From assembly GCF_014640335.1 (NCBI RefSeq), contig NZ_BMGT01000002.1, positions 1-64,000 of the forward strand: a stretch of 64,000 nucleotides of DNA. Direction: 5' to 3'. Below, piece by piece: positions 15,995 to 24,379 of the stretch. The translations under genes were made by a program, and so were the position numbers. The notes below the pieces were generated by a model. That model worked only from the letters and a program-made list of their open reading frames with translations. It had not been told where the DNA came from and made no database searches. The stretch's first letter is position 1. Each line of letters opens with the position of its first letter. The DNA is from Edaphobacter dinghuensis (GTDB taxonomy: Bacteria > Acidobacteriota > Terriglobia > Terriglobales > Acidobacteriaceae).

Positions 15995-17323
15995 TTACGC
16001 GGTGCGCGTTGCTCCGAGCCGTGGAACGAGTACCTGAAAGATGGCCAGCGCGACGACGTAAGCAAAACCTGCCAGGGCAAAGATGATGAGCGGGTGCGGG
16101 GCGAAGAGATGCGAGACGATCCAGGTAAAGACGGCTCCGCCCGCGGCTCCGGCGGCTCCGCCAAGACCGACTACGGTGCTGACGCTGGTCGAAGGGAACA
16201 TATCGGTCGGAGTGGAGAAGATGTTGGCCGACCAGCCCTGGTGCGCGGCGGTAGCGAGGCAGAAGAGCGCGATGGCAGGCCATGCGTTGTTCGGAAACAA
16301 GGTGTGCATGTGCGGCACCAGCATGATGGGAGTGACGCAGAGGGCGCAGACGAGCATCGCGGTTTTGCGGCCGAAGTTGACGGTGTGTCCGCGATTCATG
16401 AGGAAGCCGGAGAGCCAGCCTCCGCCGACGGAGCCGACGGTTGCGGCGGTGTAGATGATGATCAGCGGATACTTCGCCTGTTCCAGGTTGAGCCCGTAGT
16501 TGTCGTGGAGAAACATGGGGAGATAGAAGAGATAGAACCACCAGATGGGGTCGGTGAGCCCTTTGCCGATGAAGAATGCCCAGAAGCCGCGGTGGCTGAG
16601 CAGAACGGAGTAGATGGGGCGGCCCTCGGTAACCGGAGCAAGGTCGGCCTGTGTCTGAGTAGAACCGCGGCGTAGCTTGTTATAGGGGAAGATGAGCCAG
16701 ATCACGCACCAGATGAGTCCCATGGAGCCGGTGGTGATAAAGGCGGCGTGCCATCCCCATTTCGAGGTGACGGCGGCGATAAGGATGGGCGCAACGAAGA
16801 ACGCCGCATTGGAGCCGGAGTTGAAGAGGCCGGTGGCGAACGCGCGCTCTTCGGAGGGGAACCACTCTGTGGTTGCCTTGATGGCGGCGGGGAAGTTGCC
16901 GGATTCGCCGAGGCCGAGGAAGATGCGGGCGACACAGAAGCCGATGACCGTACCTACGATGGAGTGGCTGATGGAGGCGCATCCCCAGATGAGGATGGCG
17001 ATGGCGTAGCCGGTCTTGGTGCCGAGCTTGTCGATGACGCGTCCGGCGATGAGGAAGCCGACGCCGTAGGCGACCATGAAGCACTCAACGATGTGGGCGT
17101 AGTTGAGGTGGTAGACGGTTTGAAACTCAGGCGCGAGGCCGGGGACCCAGCCCATGAACGGAAGATGGAGCAGCGGCTCGACGAGAGCGAGGGCCGAGCG
17201 GTCCATATAGTTGATCGTCGTCGCGAGGAAGAGCAGGAAGCAGACGAACCAGCGGACGTTGGACTGGGGCGGGGCGGACGTAGTGAAGCCCGAGTCGGAC
17301 AGGCTGGCAGATTTCATGGACAT
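15995..17323 (-). CDS. MFS transporter, hexuronate-type (ACS family)
   Basis: A 442-residue, 12-helix major facilitator. The first helix carries TINYMDRSALALVEPLLH, the hallmark of the anion:cation symporter group that includes ExuT and related hexuronate and galactonate carriers. The segment ARIFLGLGESGNFPAAIKAT is also typical of this group. It lies divergently from a pectinesterase gene and downstream of, though separate from, a GntR/FCD regulator. This supports uptake of galacturonate or another pectin-derived acid; the substrate is inferred. Start at ATG 17323; an ATG two codons later is equally possible. Confidence 0.88.
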   Translation of the reverse strand: MSMKSASLSDSGFTTSAPPQSNVRWFVCFLLFLATTINYMDRSALALVEPLLHLPFMGWVPGLAPEFQTVYHLNYAHIVECFMVAYGVGFLIAGRVIDKLGTKTGYAIAILIWGCASISHSIVGTVIGFCVARIFLGLGESGNFPAAIKATTEWFPSEERAFATGLFNSGSNAAFFVAPILIAAVTSKWGWHAAFITTGSMGLIWCVIWLIFPYNKLRRGSTQTQADLAPVTEGRPIYSVLLSHRGFWAFFIGKGLTDPIWWFYLFYLPMFLHDNYGLNLEQAKYPLIIIYTAATVGSVGGGWLSGFLMNRGHTVNFGRKTAMLVCALCVTPIMLVPHMHTLFPNNAWPAIALFCLATAAHQGWSANIFSTPTDMFPSTSVSTVVGLGGAAGAAGGAVFTWIVSHLFAPHPLIIFALAGFAYVVALAIFQVLVPRLGATRTA

Positions 17324-17519
17324 TCAGCGAAGCTCCGGCGACAATGTTGGTCTGACCACTTTCGTCGCAGCCGGTCGGCTCGCAGAAATCTGGCTCAGAG
17401 GTGTCGAGGTTGAGGATAGCTGTTGTTGGGCTACGTCTGTCAAGGCACAGAAGGTTTCAATTTCGGTAATCGTTTTACGGGGACAGCGATGTCTGGCGTG
17501 GATTTCTGCGGAGGTTGGG

Positions 17520-18530
17520 ATGAGGCGGTTGCGGCTCGGTAGCGTTTTTGTTGTAATTGCGGCTTTAATTTGCGGAACGGCGTGGGCGCGGGGCCTGAAG
17601 ACGATTACGGTCGGACCATCGGGCGCGGACTTCACCTCGATTCAGGCGGCGGTGAATGCGGCTCCGGAGACGGGCGCGGTGATTCGGATCGAGCCGGGAA
17701 CGTATCGCGAGGTGGTGCATGTCGATAAGCCGAAGATCCAGTTTCGCGGAGTGACGAAAGATCCGTCGAAGGTGGTGCTGGTCTATGGGAACAGCGCGGC
17801 TTCGACTTGCGGAACTTCGTGCTCGGCGACTTTGTTTGTGACGGGCGATGACTTCTTCGCGGGCATGATGACGATTGCGAACGACTACAGCAAGACGAGC
17901 GATGTGCCTTCGCAGGCGGTGGCGCTGATGGTGCGCGGCGACCGCGATGTGTTTCGCAAGGTCAGGCTGCTGGGAGCGCAGGATACGTTGTATGCGGCGA
18001 GTGAGAAGTGCATGGATGGACGGTCGCCCTGCTCGGTGAAGCGGCAGTATTTCTCTGATTGCTACATCGAGGGGCATGTGGATTTTATCTTTGGCGATGC
18101 CAAGGCGGTGTTCGACCGCTGCGAGATTCATAGCATTCCTCATGTGGCGGGCGGGTATCTGACAGCGCAGAGCAGGAGCAAGCCGGAGCAGGATTCGGGC
18201 TATGTCTTCGACCATTGCACGCTGACGGCTGATCCGGGAGTGAAGAATATTTATCTGGGGAGGCCGTGGCGGGACTACTCGACTGTGATTTACATGAATA
18301 CGAAGATGGGAGCGCATATCGCTCCGGAGGGATGGTCGGACTGGAAGAGCGCTCCGGCGCCGCGGCTGCCGATGACGACCTATGCGGAGTTCAACTCGAG
18401 CGGGCCGGGGGCAAATGCAGCGGCGCGGGAGAAGTGGTCGAAGCAGCTTACGAAGGCTGAGGCCAGGAAGTATGAGGCGAAGACTTTTCTGGCTGGGGCG
18501 GATGCCTGGGACCCCACGAAGGTGAAGTAG
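17520..18530 (+). CDS. Pectinesterase (carbohydrate esterase family 8)
   Basis: A 336-residue exported enzyme that removes methyl esters from homogalacturonan (EC 3.1.1.11). Residues 1-23 form a signal peptide ending GTAWA. Family motifs appear in order: SIQAAVNAAP, LLGAQDTLYA (transition-state glutamine and catalytic aspartate region), GHVDFIFGDAKAVFDRC (second catalytic aspartate) and LGRPWRDYSTVIYM (substrate-binding arginine). Start chosen at ATG 17520, directly after GGAGGTTGGG, although the frame is open far upstream. It is followed after 37 bases by an SGNH esterase, probably in the same transcript. Confidence 0.92.
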   Translation: MRRLRLGSVFVVIAALICGTAWARGLKTITVGPSGADFTSIQAAVNAAPETGAVIRIEPGTYREVVHVDKPKIQFRGVTKDPSKVVLVYGNSAASTCGTSCSATLFVTGDDFFAGMMTIANDYSKTSDVPSQAVALMVRGDRDVFRKVRLLGAQDTLYAASEKCMDGRSPCSVKRQYFSDCYIEGHVDFIFGDAKAVFDRCEIHSIPHVAGGYLTAQSRSKPEQDSGYVFDHCTLTADPGVKNIYLGRPWRDYSTVIYMNTKMGAHIAPEGWSDWKSAPAPRLPMTTYAEFNSSGPGANAAAREKWSKQLTKAEARKYEAKTFLAGADAWDPTKVK

Positions 18531-18567
18531 GTGCTTCGGAAGACAGGCTGTCTTTGGAGAGGACTGG

Positions 18568-19311
18568 TTGATCGTGACTCGAATTTTTAAGCTGGCGGCA
18601 GTTCTGCTTTGTTTTTCTTCGTTTGCTGTGGCCCAGCAGCCGCTTGGTTTTCTGCACAAGGGAGATACGCTGGTCTTTCAGGGCGACTCGATTACGGATG
18701 GCGGGCGGCAGCGTACTGGGAGCGACTATAACCACATCATGGGGCAGGACTACGCTTACATTCTGGCCGCAGAGATTGGGGCGGAGTATCCGGAGCGTGG
18801 GCTTGTCTTCGTCAATCGCGGCATCAGCGGGGATCGGGTGGTTGATCTGGCGGCGCGGTGGCAGGCGGATACGCTGGCGCTGAAGCCGAACCTGCTGAGT
18901 ATTCTGGTGGGCATCAACGATACGCTGGCTACCGGAGCGAAGGCTGAGACGGTGGAGCAGTACGAGGCGGTCTATGACAAGCTGCTGGCGGATACGATTG
19001 CGGCGTTGCCGGGAACGAAGATTGTTTTGGGTGAGCCGTTTCTGCTTCCCGTCGCCAAATACAAAGACAACTATGCGGCGGAGATGATTGAGGTGAAGAA
19101 GCGGCAGGCTGTGGCGATTCGCTTAGCCGCGAAGTATCATCTGCCTATTGTTCGCTATCAGGATGCGCTGGATGCGGCATGTGCCAAGGCTCCGGCGGAT
19201 CATTGGAGCTGGGATGGAGTCCATCCGACCTACGCGGGGCATGGACTGATGGCGCAGGAGTGGCTGAAGACGGTGGATGCTTTTTGGGGCGGAGATGCTG
19301 CCGGGAAGTGA
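18568..19311 (+). CDS. Exported SGNH/GDSL hydrolase (acetylesterase-like)
   Basis: A 247-residue esterase-lipase of the SGNH fold. It has a signal peptide (about 1-22, ending AVAQ). Block I is FQGDSITDGG with the nucleophilic serine, block III is LVGINDT, and block V is WDGVHPTYAGH with the catalytic Asp and His. Proteins of this form near pectinases are often rhamnogalacturonan or xylan acetylesterases, a plausible role beside the pectinesterase. The start is TTG 18568 (GGAGAGGA 5 bases upstream) or GTG 18574; no ATG fits. Confidence 0.85.
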   Translation: MIVTRIFKLAAVLLCFSSFAVAQQPLGFLHKGDTLVFQGDSITDGGRQRTGSDYNHIMGQDYAYILAAEIGAEYPERGLVFVNRGISGDRVVDLAARWQADTLALKPNLLSILVGINDTLATGAKAETVEQYEAVYDKLLADTIAALPGTKIVLGEPFLLPVAKYKDNYAAEMIEVKKRQAVAIRLAAKYHLPIVRYQDALDAACAKAPADHWSWDGVHPTYAGHGLMAQEWLKTVDAFWGGDAAGK

Positions 19312-19334
19312 TGGGTAGGGTTGATTAGAAGAGG

Positions 19335-19372
19335 AGCCATGGGGGAGATGCCTCCCCCATGGCTTTGGTTTT
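19335..19372. terminator. Hairpin terminator between convergent genes
   Basis: Perfect 13-base stem AGCCATGGGGGAG/CTCCCCCATGGCT with a 4-base loop (19335-19364), followed on the plus strand by TTGGTTTT. It lies between the SGNH hydrolase and the convergent fucosidase, so it mainly serves the plus-strand transcript. Confidence 0.75.
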
Positions 19373-20807
19373 AGGTGTTGAGGACGAGGACGGTGGCGAT
19401 GGGGTCCAGTGCCTTTTCTGGCAGATGGATGTCGAGGCTGTCGCCGGTGTGGGTGAGTTTGAGGTGCTTCTTGTCGGCAAGCAGGTAGGCGCTCTTTACC
19501 TTGCGGGGCAGCTTGTCGAGGTGGAAGGTGTTGTTCGCCGGCCAGTTGAAGATGGAGATGTAGATCTTGTTTGGGGTGGTGGTGGAGCGCCAGTCCCACG
19601 CGGAGATGAACTTGGGCTTGCCATGCTCGTCCTTTTCGGTGGGGCTGAAGGCCCCTGCCTCGGCTCCGAAGAGGGTTGGCTGGGTGCCGTAGATGGCTTC
19701 GCCGTTGACGGCGATCCATTTGCCGACCTCTTGCAGGCGCTCGACCTCGGGTTGCGGAACGACGCCGTGAGAGTCGGGGCCGATGTTGAGCAGGTAGTTG
19801 CCGCCCTTGCTGGCGATGTCGATGAGGTTGCGGAGCAGGGTCTCGGTCGACTTGAAGTTGTCGTCATAGGACTTGTAGCCCCAGGTGTCGTTCATGGTCA
19901 TGCAGGATTCCCAGTCTTCGCCGGGATAGCCTTGGGCAGGGATGTACTGCTCGGGGGTCTCGGTATCGCCCTTGTAGCCGCCGCCGAGACGGTTGTTCCA
20001 GATGAGGTTGGGGTGCTGGTTGAGCAGCTCGACGATCTCTCCGGCGAGGGCGGGCGTCATGTCCTTGGTGGGAGTGTCGAACCAGATGACGACGGGGAAG
20101 TCACCGTAGTTGGTGAGCAGCTCCTTCATCTGCGGGATGCACTTGGTGTGGAGGTAGGTGGCGAAGTCGCCGTTCTGGGCCGGGTCCCAGTGGAAGGTGG
20201 GAGGCTGATGATCGCCGGTCTTGTAGGCTGCGCCGCCGGGAGCGGTCCAGTCCTGGTCCTGCGAGTAGTAGAAGCCTAGCTTGACGCCCTGCTTTTTGCA
20301 CTCTTCGGCCAGCTCGCGGAGCGGATCGCGCTTGAAGGGAGTCGCGTCGACGATGTTGAAGTCGTTGGCCTTGGAGGCGAACATGGCGAAGCCGTCGTGG
20401 TGTTTGGCGGTGATGACGATGTACTTCTGACCAGCGGATTTGGCGAGGGCGACGATATCGTGCGCGTTGAAGCCGGTGGGATTGAACTGCGGCGCGAGGG
20501 CCTTGTAGTCAGCGACGGGGATGGAGGCGGTGTTCATGATCCACTCGCCGATGCCGTGGATTTGCTTGCCGTCCCATGTGCCGGCGGGGATGGAGTAGAG
20601 GCCCCAGTGAATGAACATGCCGAAGCGGGCGGCGCGCCACCAGGCCATGCGTTCGTTGCGCTGGGCGCGGGTTTCAGTGTCCTGAATGGCTTTGACCGGG
20701 TGCTCGGGGTTGGTGGCGATGTGTTCGCCTTCGATCTGGGCGAGTGCAGAGGGAGCAATCAGAAGGGTGGAGAGCCCGGCAGTAAAAGTGCGGCGGTTCA
20801 GGTTCAT
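19371..20807 (-). CDS. Alpha-L-fucosidase (GH29)
   Basis: A 478-residue exported glycosidase that hydrolyses terminal alpha-L-fucose. The N-terminus NLNRRTFTAGLSTLLIAPSA has a twin-arginine-like signal ending LAQ. GH29 segments are seen in order: RFGMFIHWGLYSIPAGTW, YIVITAKHHDGFAMF, the nucleophile region VVIWFDTPTKD, and GNYLLNIGPDSHGVVP. The C-terminal part is a beta-sandwich. Start taken at ATG 20807, preceded by GAGGAC, though the frame extends 43 codons upstream. Likely substrates are fucosylated xyloglucan or pectin side chains, consistent with the pectin genes next to it. Confidence 0.9.
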   Translation of the reverse strand: MNLNRRTFTAGLSTLLIAPSALAQIEGEHIATNPEHPVKAIQDTETRAQRNERMAWWRAARFGMFIHWGLYSIPAGTWDGKQIHGIGEWIMNTASIPVADYKALAPQFNPTGFNAHDIVALAKSAGQKYIVITAKHHDGFAMFASKANDFNIVDATPFKRDPLRELAEECKKQGVKLGFYYSQDQDWTAPGGAAYKTGDHQPPTFHWDPAQNGDFATYLHTKCIPQMKELLTNYGDFPVVIWFDTPTKDMTPALAGEIVELLNQHPNLIWNNRLGGGYKGDTETPEQYIPAQGYPGEDWESCMTMNDTWGYKSYDDNFKSTETLLRNLIDIASKGGNYLLNIGPDSHGVVPQPEVERLQEVGKWIAVNGEAIYGTQPTLFGAEAGAFSPTEKDEHGKPKFISAWDWRSTTTPNKIYISIFNWPANNTFHLDKLPRKVKSAYLLADKKHLKLTHTGDSLDIHLPEKALDPIATVLVLNT

Positions 20808-21016
20808 GGTGTGGTCCTCGCGATGGAATGATGACGGGAGAATTGTATGTGAAAAAGTGGTGGTGTAGGTGAAAAAGTAAAATTCTGGAGGAAGCCTGTT
20901 CCGTCGAGCTGATCTCCGGATTTGCAAAACAGGCAAAGCTTAACACCGATCTGTGCCGACGGCAGCGATTTAAAAGGGCGTCGGGCGGAGGCAGGCCGGG
21001 CGGTATCATCGCTGAT
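20808..21016. other. Divergent promoter region
   Basis: 209 bases between the fucosidase (minus) and the MeaB-epimerase gene (plus). A near-duplicate GTGAAAAAGT occurs twice about 30 bases apart near 20848-20878. The -10-like hexamer for the plus gene is listed separately. Confidence 0.4.
21004..21009 (+). promoter_or_regulatory. -10-like TATCAT seven bases before a GTG start
   Basis: TATCAT at 21004-21009, then seven bases, then GTG 21017. No Shine-Dalgarno site precedes the GTG. This is the same leaderless-type geometry as at 9603, 10897 and 35124. Confidence 0.45.
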
Positions 21017-22213
21017 GTGAGCGAATTGGGCGATATCGAAGGAATGGTTCAACGCTTGCGCGGGGGCGAGATACGGGCGCTGGCGCGTGCGGTGTCGCTG
21101 GTGGAGGATAGTTCGGCCGTCGGGACGGAGTTGGTGAGGGCTTGCCGCAAATATGCGGGTGGTGCTTTGCGGATTGGGGTTACCGGGCCTCCGGGGGCGG
21201 GGAAGAGCACGCTGGTTGACCAGATGGCGAAGTGGCTGAGGCAGGAGGGACAGACCGTGGGTGTGGTTGCGGTCGATCCGTCGAGCCCGTATACGGGGGG
21301 AGCCTTGCTGGGCGATCGGATACGGATGCAGGACCTGAGTGGGGACGCCGGAGTCTATGTCCGCAGCATGGCTTCGCGGGGAGCGAAGGGAGGATTGGCA
21401 GCGGCGGTCGAGGATGTGTGCGTGGTAATGGCTGCGGCGGGGCGGCAGGTGATTCTGATTGAGACGATGGGTGTGGGGCAGGACGAGGTTGAGGTAGCAC
21501 GGCTGGCGGACGTGACGGTGCTGGTGCTGGTTCCGGGGATGGGTGACGAGGTGCAAAGTCTGAAGGCGGGGGTGATGGAGGTTGCGGACGTCTTTGTGGT
21601 GAACAAGAGCGATCGCGATGGGGCGGAGCAGGTAGAGACAGAGATTTTGGCGATGCAGGGGCTGGGGGCGGATGAGCCGGTTTCTCCTGTGGTGCGAACC
21701 GTGGCGACGACCGGCGTCGGTGTGAGTGACCTGATGGCTGCGGTACAGTGGTGCGCTGCGGAGACGCGGGGAAAGAAGCAGCGGATCGTGACGGGCACGG
21801 AAGGGCTTTTGATAGATCATCTTGGTGTGGCCGTAAGAGATATGGATGCTGCGAGAGATTTTTATGAGGCGCTTGGGCTGACGGCAAGCCATGAAGAGAC
21901 GGTGGAGCATGAGAAGGTGAGAGTGGCCATGCTGCCGCTGGGAGAGAGCCGGATTGAGCTGCTGGAGGCGACGGAGCCTGACTCGGTGATTGAGCGGTTT
22001 ATCGCAAAGCGAGGCGAAGGGCTGCACCATGTTGCGATAAGGGTGGGTGATGTGGATGCAATGTTCGAGCGATTGCGGTTGCAGGGGGTGAGGTTGGCCA
22101 GCGATGCGGTACGTGTAGGCGCGGGTGGGCATCGGTATTTTTTTGTGCATCCGGAGAGTACCGGAGGGGTTTTGCTGGAGATCGTTGACGATATGGCAGG
22201 AAAGGGCAAGTAA
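21017..22213 (+). CDS. MeaB-type GTPase fused to methylmalonyl-CoA epimerase
   Basis: A 398-residue two-domain protein. Residues 1-255 are a MeaB/ArgK G3E GTPase: P-loop GPPGAGKS (57-64), AVDPSSPYTGGALLGDR, ETMGVGQDEVEVA (149-161) and NKSD (196-199). MeaB protects and loads the B12-dependent methylmalonyl-CoA mutase. Residues 265-398 are a VOC-fold methylmalonyl-CoA epimerase: IDHLGVAVRDMDAARDFYEA (metal ligand H268), ELLEATEPDSV, GLHHVAIRV and a late LLEIVDD. The C-terminal helical arm of ordinary MeaB (roughly 60-70 residues) seems to be missing, replaced by the epimerase. Both activities serve propionyl-CoA metabolism, yet no mutase gene is in the window. Start GTG 21017; ATG 21044 is an alternative. 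The stop overlaps the tsaB start (TAATG). Confidence 0.88.
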   Translation: MSELGDIEGMVQRLRGGEIRALARAVSLVEDSSAVGTELVRACRKYAGGALRIGVTGPPGAGKSTLVDQMAKWLRQEGQTVGVVAVDPSSPYTGGALLGDRIRMQDLSGDAGVYVRSMASRGAKGGLAAAVEDVCVVMAAAGRQVILIETMGVGQDEVEVARLADVTVLVLVPGMGDEVQSLKAGVMEVADVFVVNKSDRDGAEQVETEILAMQGLGADEPVSPVVRTVATTGVGVSDLMAAVQWCAAETRGKKQRIVTGTEGLLIDHLGVAVRDMDAARDFYEALGLTASHEETVEHEKVRVAMLPLGESRIELLEATEPDSVIERFIAKRGEGLHHVAIRVGDVDAMFERLRLQGVRLASDAVRVGAGGHRYFFVHPESTGGVLLEIVDDMAGKGK

Positions 22214-22881
22214 TGCGGTTTTTATTGATCGATACCTGTGGGAGTGAGGGCAGCGTCGCACTGGCGGATACGACGCTGGCTGAAGCGGTGGTTGCGGTGG
22301 AGATATTGCCGGGGCGAACGGCTTCGGAGCGACTGGTGCCTGCGGTGAGGCGCGTGATGGAGGCCTGTGGCTGGCGATTGGGCGAGCTGACGGCGGTGGT
22401 GGTCGTGCATGGGCCGGGATCGTTTACCGGGGTAAGAGTGGGGTTGAGCGCGGCGAAGGGTTTGAGCGAGGCTGGCGGTGTGCCGTTGATCGCCGTCTCG
22501 CGGTTGGCGTTGCTGGCTGCTGCGGTTGAGAGTGAGGTGGTTCACGCGGTATTGGATGCGGGCCGTGGAGAGTTTTATTACGGGCAGTATTTGGGGCGTG
22601 ATTGCCTGCGCGAGGTTCTGCTGACAGGCGAGGAGACGCTGGCGGCAGCGTCGGGTGGAGTTGTGGCAGTTTGTGAGGCCAGGGTTGCAGAGGCCCTGGC
22701 GGAACTGCATCCTCACGTGGTACCGGGGCCGTGCGCCGAGGATGCGTTGGCCTTTGCCGTAGAACGGGCAGCGGCGGGGAGATTTGATGATGCTGCGTTG
22801 CTGGATGCGAATTATCTGCGACGGACGGATGCGGAGATCTTTGCCAAGCCGAAGAGCAAACCTGAGAGCATGACGCGATGA
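22213..22881 (+). CDS. tsaB: tRNA t6A biosynthesis protein TsaB
   Basis: A 222-residue ASKHA-fold protein of the TsaB/YeaZ family, a non-catalytic partner of TsaD in making N6-threonylcarbamoyladenosine at position 37 of tRNAs that read ANN codons. The N-terminal LLIDTCGSEGSVAL and the conserved VVHGPGSFTGVRVGLSAAKG define the family. The ATG overlaps the preceding stop by one base and its own stop overlaps the rimI start (ATGA), so the three genes are translationally coupled. The C-terminal LDANYLRRTDAE is the usual family end. Confidence 0.92.
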   Translation: MRFLLIDTCGSEGSVALADTTLAEAVVAVEILPGRTASERLVPAVRRVMEACGWRLGELTAVVVVHGPGSFTGVRVGLSAAKGLSEAGGVPLIAVSRLALLAAAVESEVVHAVLDAGRGEFYYGQYLGRDCLREVLLTGEETLAAASGGVVAVCEARVAEALAELHPHVVPGPCAEDALAFAVERAAAGRFDDAALLDANYLRRTDAEIFAKPKSKPESMTR

Positions 22882-23348
22882 GCGTGTTTTGCGTTCGGCC
22901 TGCAACGGTGGGCGATCTTGCGGGGGTCATCAGGCTGGAGAGGGCCACGGCAGAGGCTCCCCATTGGAGCGAGGCGGAGTATGCTGCGGCGATTGAAGGC
23001 GGTGGGGACTACGTTCGGCGTTGCTTGTTTGTCGCTGTGGCGGATGACGGCGTAGCTGGATTTGCGGTGGGTAAGGTCGCAGGAGATCTGGCGGAGCTGG
23101 AGAGTGTTGCGGTCGATCTAAGCCTACGGCGTGGCGGTGTTGGGAGGGCACTCTGCGGAGCTGTGATTGCGTGGTGTCAACAGGAGCGCGCTGTGGCGGT
23201 GGAGCTGGAGGTCCGCTTGGGGAGCCATGGCGCGATTGGGTTGTATCGGGGATTAGGGTTTGTCCCGGTAGGGGTGCGTCCCAGGTATTACAGCGAGCCT
23301 GTGGACGATGCGGTGCTGATGCGACTGGACTTATCAAAAAGTGCATAA
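22878..23348 (+). CDS. rimI: Ribosomal-protein-alanine N-acetyltransferase (RimI-like)
   Basis: A 156-residue GNAT acetyltransferase. Core features are AEAPHWSEAEYAAAIE near the N-terminus, the acetyl-CoA motif region VAVDLSLRRGGVGRALC, and the LEVRLGSHGAIGLYRGLGF segment typical of RimI. RimI acetylates the N-terminus of ribosomal protein S18 and is often encoded next to tsaB, as here (4-base ATGA overlap). The P-loop is RRGGVG rather than the usual RxxGxG/A with Q/R, still compatible with CoA binding. Confidence 0.9.
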   Translation: MSVFCVRPATVGDLAGVIRLERATAEAPHWSEAEYAAAIEGGGDYVRRCLFVAVADDGVAGFAVGKVAGDLAELESVAVDLSLRRGGVGRALCGAVIAWCQQERAVAVELEVRLGSHGAIGLYRGLGFVPVGVRPRYYSEPVDDAVLMRLDLSKSA

Positions 23349-23430
23349 GTTGCTTTGCACGTGTCCGAGAAGCTGTGGTAGCGTTTAGGCCAATCGGTGA
23401 GCTGTCGTCTGATGCTGGAGGTATTTATTC

Positions 23431-23661
23431 ATGCAGACTGCCAAGTTTACGGAGCTACCTGAGTCCGCGTCGATTCCATCCATTTACAGGTTAGAGCAGG
23501 AGCACAGTCTGTATGCGCGCAGACTGGAGACGCTGCGTGCGAAGCTGTTTCTGACCGAAGCCGAGAAGATGGAAGAGGTGAGGCTGAAAAAATTGAAGTT
23601 AAGCCTGAAGGATGAGATGGAGCGGCTGAGGCGTCCGGGTGCCCGCGTCTCAGAGCACTAA
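23431..23661 (+). CDS. Small YdcH/DUF465-like helical protein
   Basis: A 76-residue, highly charged, mostly helical protein. The layout (IYRLEQEHSLYARRLETL, then MEEVRLKKLKLSLKDEMERL) resembles the YdcH/DUF465 family, in which an H-rich first helix packs on a KKxKLxLKDE second helix. The molecular function of that family is not known to me. It stands between rimI and psd in the same orientation, with 82-base and 76-base gaps, so it may have its own promoter. Confidence 0.72.
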   Translation: MQTAKFTELPESASIPSIYRLEQEHSLYARRLETLRAKLFLTEAEKMEEVRLKKLKLSLKDEMERLRRPGARVSEH

Positions 23662-23721
23662 GCGATTTGCCGGCAGAGGGTAGGAGCAGCAACAAGCACA
23701 GAGTGAAGGTGTGCGTGGCCT

Positions 23722-23727
23722 TATAAT
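23722..23727 (+). promoter_or_regulatory. Consensus -10 box TATAAT before psd
   Basis: TATAAT at 23722-23727, 10 bases before the psd ATG at 23738. No clear -35 is visible at the usual distance. A transcript from here would have a leader of only a few bases. Confidence 0.45.
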
Positions 23728-23737
23728 CGAGTCACTT

Positions 23738-24379
23738 ATGGTTCGAGATGGATTTTTCTATGCGTTAGGCCTCGGCGTTGTGGCAGCAGTGCTCTGGTAC
23801 CTGAAGATGCCGCTTGTGCTTGTGCTGGTGCCGATACTGCTGGCTATCTTTTTTCTGTGGTTTTTTCGTGACCCCAACAGAACAATTCCGCAGGGACCTG
23901 GGCAGATCGTCTCGCCTGGCGATGGGCTGGTGACGGCCGCGGAGTGGATTGAGACGACGGCGGGCAGCCGGTTGCGGCTTAGTATCTTTCTTAATGTCTT
24001 TGATGTGCATGTGAACCGTGCGCCGGTTAGCGGGACGGTTACCGTGGTGGAGTATCGCGAAGGTGAGTTTTTGAACGCGATGAAGCCTGAATCCGTTCTG
24101 CACAACGAGCAGACGCTGATTGTTATCGATGCCGGTGGGTATGCGGTTAGCTTTAAGCAGATTGCCGGTCTGTTGGCGCGGCGCATCGTATGTAATGTGA
24201 AGGTTGGCGATCATGTGGAGCGCGGCCAGCGGGTTGGGCTGATTAAGTTTGGATCGCGGGTGGATGTCTTGCTGCCTGCTGAGGCGGAATTAAAGGTGAA
24301 GGTCGGTGTGCGGGTTCGTGGCGGATCGTCGGTGCTTGCAGTCATTCCTCAAACTAACCTGACGGCAACGGTGGCATGA
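23738..24379 (+). CDS. psd: Phosphatidylserine decarboxylase proenzyme
   Basis: A 213-residue membrane-associated enzyme converting phosphatidylserine to phosphatidylethanolamine. The N-terminal hydrophobic segment (about 8-40) anchors it. FLNVFDVHVNRAPVSG is a family signature, and VRGGSSVLAV near the C-terminus holds the Gly-Ser pair where self-cleavage creates the pyruvoyl cofactor. The short length matches the class of small Psd enzymes with a GSS cleavage site. Start chosen at ATG 23738; GTG 23711 is in frame upstream. Its stop overlaps the pssA start by 4 bases. Confidence 0.92.
   Translation: MVRDGFFYALGLGVVAAVLWYLKMPLVLVLVPILLAIFFLWFFRDPNRTIPQGPGQIVSPGDGLVTAAEWIETTAGSRLRLSIFLNVFDVHVNRAPVSGTVTVVEYREGEFLNAMKPESVLHNEQTLIVIDAGGYAVSFKQIAGLLARRIVCNVKVGDHVERGQRVGLIKFGSRVDVLLPAEAELKVKVGVRVRGGSSVLAVIPQTNLTATVA

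Noticed and set aside
20804..22261. 485-codon minus-strand frame opposite the MeaB-epimerase gene
   Set aside because: His/Pro/Arg-rich shadow; the plus strand has clear domains.
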